Below are positions 57,836 to 64,000 of a DNA stretch of 64,000 bases, in pieces. The notes under the pieces are model-generated. The model saw only the letters and a list, made by a program, of their open reading frames with translations, searched no databases and was not told where the DNA came from. Positions within the stretch are counted from its first letter, which is position 1; each line of letters starts with the position of its first letter. Source of the DNA: Cohnella rhizosphaerae (lineage in GTDB: Bacteria; Bacillota; Bacilli; Paenibacillales; Paenibacillaceae); the NCBI RefSeq assembly GCF_029525575.1, contig NZ_JAPDIA010000003.1:2224214-2288213 (forward strand), given 5' to 3'. The position numbers and the translations under genes are program-made.

Positions 57836-59979
57836 ATGGATCGAAGTCAAGCTGGACAAGAAGCATACGAGCAGGCGTGGCTCGATTACAGACGGATCGG
57901 GGACGAGACGCTGCGCGCGAAGTATGCGGCGGCATGCGGCAGGCTCGTCGTGGTTGGCGATGGCGCCGAGCTGGCATCGGCGCGTCTCGAGCTGCGCCGC
58001 GCGATCGGGGGGCTTGCTTGGCATGGCGCCTGCCGATGGCCCGGCGGAATCGGTTGAGGCCGGCGCACGCGCGGGCGAGGGAGGAACGGTAGGTCCCGCG
58101 ATCGTTGTAGGCTTGGCGGACGCGGCGGAGATCAATCTCCCGGACGACGCCGGCATGCTCGGCGAGGAAGATTGCGCGATCCTATCCGGTGCCGACGGCA
58201 GCGTCTATCTGCTCGGCGGCGGCGCGAAGGGCGCGCTGTATGCGGCCTACGGCTTCATTCGATTGCTGTGTGCGGGCAGCGACATAAGCGATCTCCGAAT
58301 CGTCGAACGGCCGGCGTATTCGCTGCGGATGATCGATCATTGGGACAACGCGGACGGGTCCGTCGAGCGCGGCTACGCCGGCGGAAGCTTGTTTTTTGAG
58401 GCCGGACGACTGGGCGAGCGGGCGGCGCGAATTCGCGATTATGCGCGCTTGACCGCTTCGATCGGCATCAACGCGGTCGCCATCAACAACGTCAACGTGC
58501 ATGCCGAGGAGACGCGGCTGCCTGTCGCCGGAGCGGCTGGGCGACGTGGCGCGGGTGGCCGATATTTTGCGCGAATATGGAATTGCAATGTACCTGAGCG
58601 TCAACTTCGCCGCGCCGATGGCGCTCGGCGGGCTCGCGACGGCAGACCCGCTGGACCCGGCCGTCGCCGCATGGTGGCGCGAGACGACGGCCGAGGTATG
58701 CCGGCACATTCCGGGCTTCGGCGGCTTCGTCGTCAAGGCCGATTCGGAGCATCGGCCGGGCCCCTTCACTTACGGGCGGGATCACGCGGACGGCGCCAAC
58801 CTGCTGGCCGACGCGCTCGCGCCGTTCGGCGGCACGGTCGTCTGGCGGTGCTTCGTTTACGATTGCAAGCAGGACTGGCGTGACCGGCGGACGGATCGCG
58901 CGCGCGCCGCTTACGATCACTTCATGCCGCTCGACGGCGCGTTCCGCGACAATGTCGTGCTCCAGATCAAGCACGGACCGATGGATTTTCAGGTGCGCGA
59001 GCCCGTATCCCCGCTGCTGCTCGGCCTCCGGCGCACGCAGATCGCGCTGGAGCTGCAGATTACGCAGGAGTACACAGGACAGCAGCGGCATCTTTGCTAT
59101 CTTCTTCCGATGTGGAAGACGGCGCTGGACTTCGACGGCGGCGACGGACGCACGGTAGCGGATGCGGCGGCGGGCGGACGGATGGGCGGCGCGGTGGCGG
59201 CAGAACAAGCCGCAGGACAGGCCGCGCCTTCCGCTGGGAAGGAATGCCGGCGCGGTGGCCTCGCCGCCGTATCCAATGTCGGCACCGACGCCAACTGGAC
59301 GGGCCACTTGCTCGCGCAGGCGAACTGGTACGGCTATGGGCGACTCGCCTGGAATCCGTCTTTATCGGCGGAAGCAATCGGGCGCGAATGGATCCGGATG
59401 GCGCTGGGGCCGGACCCGGTCGTCGAGGAGACCGTCATCCGGATGCTGATGGACTCGTACGCCATTTACGAATCGTACACGGCTCCGCTTGGCGTCGGCT
59501 GGATGGTCAACCCGCACCATCATTATGGCCCGAACGTCGACGGGTACGAGTACAGTCCCTGGGGCACCTATCACTACGCGGATCGCGAAGGCCTCGGCGT
59601 CGATCGCACCGTTGCGACCGGCACCGGCTACGCGGGACAATATCCGGCCGCGGCAGCGGCCTTATACGAGTCTCCCCATACCTGCCCGGACGAGCTGCTG
59701 CTCTTTTTTCACCATGTCCCCTACGGCATGCGCCTCAAGAGCGGCAAAAGCGTCATTCAACACATTTACGATACGCGCTTTGAAGGCGCCGACCGGGCCG
59801 CCGGGCTGCTCGCTGCCTGGGACGGCATCGCCGATCGTCTTCCCGTGCGCGTCCACGCGTCGGTGCGAGAGCGGCTCGCGCACCAGGCCGAACACGCGCA
59901 GGAATGGCGGGACCAGCTCAACACCTACTTCTATCGCAAATCCGGCATCCCGGACGCCTGCGGCCGGATGATTTATTGA
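57836..59979 (+). CDS. aguA: GH67 alpha-glucuronidase (frameshifted twice)
   Basis: 713 residues after two repairs: G6 at 58007-58012 ([13 protein letters not shown]) and a +1 near 58521 ([15 protein letters not shown]), the only shift outside a homopolymer. Active-site motifs are [15 protein letters not shown] (acid Glu), [10 protein letters not shown] and REPVSPL (activating acids), and ITQEYTGQQ. It removes 4-O-methylglucuronate from the non-reducing end of aldouronates in the cytoplasm. An Ala/Gly-rich insertion of about 20 residues (59155-59245) sits before the conserved [14 protein letters not shown] 57836 with GAGAGGAG upstream. Confidence 0.9.
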
Positions 59980-60018
59980 CCGTCGCCATACGCGTCTAAT
60001 GCGCCGAGCGGCAGTTTG

Positions 60019-60590
60019 TTGCTAACCGGGAATATCAGCGCGTGGAGGCTGCGGCGAGTGGCGGATTAGTTGCTATGTGAGACTACCTGCGTGGGGTGCT
60101 AGGGTGAGCAGGTGGTTTTGTTCCTATGTGGGACTACATGCGAGTGAAAGCTGTAACGAGTGGCGGATCAGTTCCCGGGTGAGACTCCTTGCGAGAGGAG
60201 ACTATGGCGAGCAATTGGTTAGTTCCTATCTGGGACTACTTGCGAGAGGAGACTATGGCGAGCAATTGGTTAGTTCCTATGTGGGACTACTTGCGAGAGG
60301 AGACTATGGCGAGCAGTTAGTTAGTTCCTATGTGGGACTACTTGCGAGAGGAGACTATGGCGAGCAGTTGGTTAGTTCCTATGTGGGACTACTTGCGAGA
60401 GGAGACTATGGCGAGCAGTTGGTTAGTTCCTATGTGGGACTACTTGCGAGAAGAGACTATGGCGAGCAGTTAGTTAGTTCCTATGTGGGACTCCTTGCGA
60501 GAAGAGACTATGGCGAGCAGTTGGTTAGTTCCTATGTGGGACTACTTGCGAGAGGAAGCTACTGCGAACAGTTAGTTTAATCCCATGCGA
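60019..60590. repeat. Array F: eleven units of exactly 51 nt
   Basis: TTSC-marked units start at 60019, 60070, 60121, 60172, 60223, 60274, 60325, 60376, 60427, 60478 and 60529, all 51 nt apart, plus a fading twelfth. TAGTTCC and GGGACTA flank TATGT and can pair (one G-T). The central copies are nearly identical, the outer ones diverged. It starts about 40 nt after the aguA stop. The 17-residue peptide repeat in one frame has no ribosome site and is not considered coding. Confidence 0.95.
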
Positions 60591-60728
60591 GACTACTTGA
60601 CGGGGAAACTGCGAGCCCGAGACCCGTTTTTCGCACGGTGGACCGAATCTTTATTTTTTGTAGGAAATACCTTGCTTTTCCGGGTACGACCGATCTGGCG
60701 GAAATTGCATAATGGAGAAACGCAAGCA

Positions 60729-60845
60729 ATGAGCGCCAGCTTCGACACGGGCACGGGCGGCTGGTTCAAGCGTGGCACCGAGACCGTCGCGCAGTCGACG
60801 GATAAAGCTTGCATGGCGGTTTCGCATCATCGGGGCCCCAGAACC
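60729..60845 (+). pseudogene. Fragment resembling a CBM22-type xylanase module
   Basis: ATG 60729 encodes SFDTGTGGWFKRGTETVAQ followed by STDKA, which resembles the first strands of CBM22 modules of GH10 xylanases. The similarity stops after about 30 residues and the frame degenerates. Its place right after an aldouronate operon, where paenibacilli often carry xylanase genes, supports a decayed xylanase. This is motif-level recognition only. The rest of 60591-60728 shows nothing. Confidence 0.4.
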
Positions 60846-60887
60846 TCAAGCCATTGGCGTGTGGTTCTTGGGCTTGTTTCCATTGTC

Positions 60888-61139
60888 GCACCACCCATTC
60901 CGCCGCCGCTAATCCGATGCACCAGTATAGCGCAAAATTGCGCTATTCCCGCACTCGCCAAACCGTCCACGCCGCCGGCGCTAACCTGCTGCTCGGAAAT
61001 GGCGCAAAATTAAGCTATTCTCGCATTTTCCAAATCACCCATTCCGCCGCCGCTAATCCGATGCACCAGTATAGCTCAAAATTGCGCTATTCCCGTATGT
61101 GCCACTTCACCTGCGCCGCCGTCGCGAACAAGATGCATT
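60888..61139. repeat. Array G: 72-nt units with perfect palindromes
   Basis: GCTAA-marked units start near 60890, 60962, 61034 and 61106 (marker at 60908, 60980, 61052, 61124; spacing 72). ATAGCGCAA and TTGCGCTAT form a perfect 9-bp stem around AA in the first unit; the second and third have ATTAAGCTAT or ATAGCTCAA variants. The fourth is partial. Confidence 0.88.
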
Positions 61140-61155
61140 CAATTAGCGCAGCGGT

Positions 61156-61345
61156 TCAGAGAAAATGAAAGAGAACACGATCGCGGTTCAGCGCATACTT
61201 TCGGATTTTTTTGATGGTCAGCGTTAACTGGCGAGATGAAAGGTTTGTCGACGAGCACTCTAAGGTACTTGTGAGCCGTATTTTTGCTAATTCCGATAGC
61301 GGCAGCAACTTGCGAGGGTCCAAACTCGAGATATTCGCAAGCCAT
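61156..61345 (-). pseudogene. Fragment of a helix-turn-helix protein
   Basis: From minus-strand ATG 61345 the frame encodes EYLEFGPSQVAAAIGISKNT followed by AHKYLRVLVDK, a clear helix-turn-helix. Dropping one base from T7 at 61206-61212 extends it to ADHQKIRKYALNRDRVLF and a stop at 61156. No effector domain is present. The family is not recognised. It may be the end of a longer protein whose upstream part (to about 61390) is also open. Confidence 0.4.
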
Positions 61346-61560
61346 TGGCCGCGGTTCAAAAAAGAGGAATGACTTGCTCGCATGAGAATAATTTGGATAC
61401 GCAGGCAGCTTTATGAGAATTTTCTCAACATATTTTAATAAATAACGAAATTTTATGATTCATCGGCGTTTTTTTCTCTTGGTGGGAACATTTAGGTTGT
61501 TTTAAATATGCTATCGTGGGTATCGAGGCAAGCCATACATACATCACGGGAGGTACTCAC

Positions 61561-62317
61561 ATGTCTGAAACAAAGCCTACATTTCTTCGTCGGGTCATGT
61601 CCGTTGGTTTGTGCGCCGCGATCGGTCTGGGCGTCGTCACGGCCGGACAAGCCGTATCTGCGCCGAAGGCGTCTGCCGCCGCCTATTACGATACGAGCAT
61701 CAAAAAAGGGCGTCAATCTGCGGGTCAGCGCGTCGACGAGCTCGGGCGTGATCCGTATGATCAATGCCGGGGAGAAGGTTCATGTCGTCGGACAAGCGAA
61801 CAGCTATTGGCTGCACGTGCTCGATCAAAAGGGCAACTCCGGCTATATCTCGTCCAGCAGCCAATATTCGAATTATGCCGGCGGCGGAAGCGGCAGCAGC
61901 GGCGGTTCGGCTCCTTCCGCCGGCGGCGGCGCGAAGGCCGATCAGGTCGTCTCGATCGCCCAGAGCTATATGGGCCGCGTCAGCTACGATTACGGCACGC
62001 GCAATCCGTCCAAGCTGATCTTCGATTGCTCGGCCTTTACCGAATTCGTCTTCGCCAAGGTAGGCGTCGATCTGAAGTGGGGCACGAAATACCAGAAGTC
62101 CGCAGGCTCCTACGTGAGCAAGAGCAATCTGGCCAAGGGAGACCTCGTATTTTTCGATACGATCGGCAGCAATAACGGCGTTATCAACCATGTAGGCATC
62201 TACATGGGAGGCGGCAAGGTGATCCACGACACGCCGTCCGTTAACGGGCTTCAGATCAGTTCGATCACATCCGGCTACTGGTCCACGCACTACGTGACCG
62301 CGCGCAGGGTGCTTTAA
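61561..62317 (+). CDS. Secreted SH3/NlpC-P60 cell-wall endopeptidase (frameshifted)
   Basis: 251 residues after one A is dropped from A6 at 61702-61707 (SIKKGVNLRVSAST). Signal peptide with cleavage near ASA-AAYY (about 38), an SH3b domain (about 45-100), a Gly/Ser linker and NlpC/P60 with catalytic Cys in FDCSAFTEF, His in NHVGIYMG and a third polar residue in VIHDTPS. It would cut the gamma-D-Glu-diamino-acid bond of peptidoglycan stem peptides. ATG 61561 has GGGAGG about 8 nt upstream. The gene is alone. Confidence 0.9.
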
Positions 62318-62441
62318 CTAGCGGACAAGGCGCCCATGGGCGGCCGCCAAGCTTGCTGCAGAAGACGTTGAATTCGGGATGTATACGGGAAAACGTTCGG
62401 TTGATATCGGCGCTGCGACTGCCGCCGGTATCGACGGCGTT

Positions 62442-62470
62442 GCCGGGAGCTCAGGGCTTCCGGCTTTTTT
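62442..62470 (+). terminator. Terminator candidate downstream of the NlpC/P60 gene
   Basis: GCCGG (62442-62446) pairs with CCGGC (62460-62464) with partial extension GA/TC, followed by T6. The stem is short, so confidence is moderate. Confidence 0.6.
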
Positions 62471-62672
62471 CCTTATCGGGCCCCGCTCGGCGGGAAGGCG
62501 AGCAGGGCGGCCCAAAAGCGAACTGCGGGCAGTGGTTGAATGCGAGTAGGGCAGAGGCATCGGAACGGCGCCTTCCAGGAGCGGGTCCGTCAAGCGATCC
62601 GCTTAACTTGAGAGCGTCTGCTATCTGCGAAAATAGGAGTTGTATGTTGCTGAAAAAAGAGTTATGATATTT

Positions 62673-62688
62673 ATGCAACCGGTTGCAT
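62673..62688 (+). promoter_or_regulatory. LacI-family operator palindrome
   Basis: ATGCAACCGGTTGCAT is a perfect 16-bp palindrome with the central CG typical of LacI/DegA operators. It lies between the promoter region (TTGCTG at 62647) and the ribosome site of the lacI-type gene, so autoregulation is likely. Confidence 0.8.
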
Positions 62689-62706
62689 TGGAAGGAGAGA
62701 GCTTCG

Positions 62707-63675
62707 ATTGAAAAGATAACGATCAAAGAAATCGCGGAATTGGCCGGGGTCAACAAAGCGACCGTCTCGCGGGTGTTGAACGGCAACGCGAACATCTCGG
62801 CGCGGACGCGCGACAAGGTGATGGAGATCGTCAAGCGGCACAATTATGTGCCCAACGCGTTGGCGAAGGGACTGGCTTCGAACCGTACGTACACGGTCGG
62901 CTTTTGTTACGACTATACGGAAAAGCAAGCGGTCTCGAACCCTTTCTTCCAGACGGTGCTGCAAGGGGTCGAGGATGTCGTGTACGCGCGCAATTTTCTG
63001 TTCCTGATGATGAGCATGCAGCGCGATCAGCTGGCGCATTCTTCGTTCGCCAAGGTCGTGACGGAGCGTCGTATTGACGGAGTGCTCGTGCCCACGCAGC
63101 TGTTCACCGAAGCGACGCATCGTCTGCTGCGGCAGGAGGGCATGCCCTTCGTCGTCGTCGGCGAGCCGATGATCTCGCAGCCCGACGTGCATTGGGTAGA
63201 CATCGACAACGTGCAAGCCTCGGAAAAGCTGACCCGGCGCCTGCTGGACCAGGGGCTCGGAGACGTACGGATCGTGTACGACGAGGCGGACAAAGTCAGG
63301 GACAAGTTCGTGCTGGATCGGATCGAAGGCTACAAAAGGGCGATGGGCGCATCGCGGTTGAAGCCGAGAGAGGCCACGCTGCCGCAAGTCGAGGAAGCGT
63401 TCGTCGGCGAAGCCGAAACCGTACCGCAGGCGTTGATCTTTTCCACCGAATCGTTGCTGTTCGACTGGCTGGACACTGCGGCGTCGTATCCGCAGGCGCA
63501 TTCGATTCGTTTGGCTACGTTCGACCGCAGCCCGTTTCACCGGCATATGAAGTACGCCGTCGAGGCGATCGAGATCGAACTTGAGGCCATGGGCACCGAG
63601 GCGGCGGACATGCTGTTCGCCTTGATCGACAAGAACGAGCTGGCGCAACCTTATATCAAAATACCTTCCAAGTAA
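62707..63675 (+). CDS. LacI-family transcriptional regulator
   Basis: About 323 residues. N-terminal HTH: EKITIKEIAELAGVNKATVS and RVLNGNANIS; then a periplasmic-binding-like effector domain. The start is unusual: AAGGAGAG at 62691 is followed by ATT GAA AAG at 62707, while the only in-frame conventional start, TTG 62683, lies inside the operator and lacks a ribosome site. ATT initiation or a missed base is possible. The downstream GH13-like gene suggests control of alpha-glucan or malto-oligosaccharide use. Confidence 0.88.
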   Translation: MEKITIKEIAELAGVNKATVSRVLNGNANISARTRDKVMEIVKRHNYVPNALAKGLASNRTYTVGFCYDYTEKQAVSNPFFQTVLQGVEDVVYARNFLFLMMSMQRDQLAHSSFAKVVTERRIDGVLVPTQLFTEATHRLLRQEGMPFVVVGEPMISQPDVHWVDIDNVQASEKLTRRLLDQGLGDVRIVYDEADKVRDKFVLDRIEGYKRAMGASRLKPREATLPQVEEAFVGEAETVPQALIFSTESLLFDWLDTAASYPQAHSIRLATFDRSPFHRHMKYAVEAIEIELEAMGTEAADMLFALIDKNELAQPYIKIPSK

Positions 63676-63710
63676 AAGCGGGAACAAGGAACAGGCAAAG
63701 GATTGGTTAG

Positions 63711-64000
63711 ATGACGGCAACGACGACAAGGCTTTACCACGATCCGGCGCTTGATGCGACGTTGGCGCGGTTAGACGAACTCGAGATTCGTTTTGCGCTG
63801 CCGAAGGACGCCCGCGAGGTCGAGATCGTGTACTGGGATAAGTACAGGAAGCAGGAGCAGGGTCTGCGCAGGTTGCGTCCGGTGCGCTGGGCGGAGACGT
63901 CGGAGCTGGCTTTTTACAGAGTCGTATTGAGGAGCGACGCACCGCGCGTTCGATATCTTCAATATATATTCACTTTTGAGCGGGGGAGGACAAGCCCGGG
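63711..64000 (+). CDS. N-terminal part of a probable GH13 neopullulanase/maltogenic amylase
   Basis: ATG 63711 starts 35 nt after the LacI gene, and the frame is open to the window edge (96 residues). VEIVYWDKYRKQEQ, ELAFYRVVL and RVRYLQYIFTFE resemble the CBM34 domain that begins neopullulanases and cyclomaltodextrinases. The catalytic domain is outside the window, so the assignment is tentative. It is probably co-transcribed with or regulated by the LacI protein. Confidence 0.6.
   Translation, partial: MTATTTRLYHDPALDATLARLDELEIRFALPKDAREVEIVYWDKYRKQEQGLRRLRPVRWAETSELAFYRVVLRSDAPRVRYLQYIFTFERGRTSP

Noticed and set aside
60077..60580. 167-codon repeat ORF in array F
   Set aside because: Same effect of a 51-nt period; no ribosome site, no start context, edge units give unrelated residues.
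60585..61013. 142-codon ORF across arrays F and G
   Set aside because: It joins repeat, a short CBM-like fragment and another repeat; no consistent domain or ribosome site.
61139..61383. Insertion-sequence transposase fragment
   Set aside because: Only a helix-turn-helix is visible; no DDE residues, terminal inverted repeats or target duplication are seen.

Overview
The window looks like chromosomal DNA of a GC-rich, Gram-positive soil saprophyte of the Paenibacillaceae, close to Cohnella or Paenibacillus. The reasons are strong GGAGG ribosome sites, several LplB/YtcP-type oligosaccharide importers each paired with YesM/YesN-like or membrane-AraC regulators, an S-layer-homology protein, and DegA-like LacI and OmpR systems. 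Genus assignment is inference; no rRNA or tRNA gene is visible.

Layout. 1-1486: C-terminal part of a large secreted glycanase-like protein, followed by two tandem-repeat arrays (1599-2716). 2716-12690: importer for a mannoside-type oligosaccharide (two permeases on the minus strand, lipoprotein, sensor kinase, response regulator) with a GH2 beta-mannosidase. 12839-15003: MarR regulator and MFS drug exporter. 15341-23203: membrane-bound AraC regulator, a second importer and a GH29 alpha-L-fucosidase. 23269-24230: two more arrays. 24266-28231: RidA, D-threonine-aldolase-like PLP enzyme, M20 hydrolase, Gfo/Idh dehydrogenase and the stub of a sugar isomerase. 28303-36515: giant SLH-anchored phosphoesterase, OmpR-type two-component system and S41 protease. 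36588-37864: small membrane protein, SRPBCC remnant and VanZ. 38736-43246: orphan YesN/YesM pair and a cation efflux protein. 43286-52360 (minus strand): a complete staphyloxanthin-type C30 carotenoid operon (idi, crtM, crtN, aldH, crtO, crtNb, crtQ) ending in a CarH-type B12 photoreceptor repressor. 52626-59979: aldouronate/xylo-oligosaccharide importer with GH8 exo-oligoxylanase and GH67 alpha-glucuronidase, then two arrays and gene remnants. 61561-64000: NlpC/P60 cell-wall hydrolase, LacI regulator and the start of a probable GH13 enzyme.

How it works together. Three importers lack an ATPase gene and presumably share a remote MsmX-like ATPase. Each is linked to a cytoplasmic glycosidase, and cre-like sites precede the fucoside and xylan systems and the orphan regulator. 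The carotenoid operon and carH share a GATTTTGTATA element at their promoters, which suggests light-released repression.

Two genome-wide oddities stand out. (1) At least 22 single-base frameshifts break 15 otherwise intact genes; every one is +1 and all but one lie in a homopolymer of 5-9 bases. Over-called homopolymers are the likeliest cause, so I annotate the repaired genes. (2) Six tandem arrays of unrelated sequence have nearly the same unit length (50-53 nt, mostly exactly 51 or 52), lie in intergenic space just beyond 3' ends of genes, and have units that can form hairpins.
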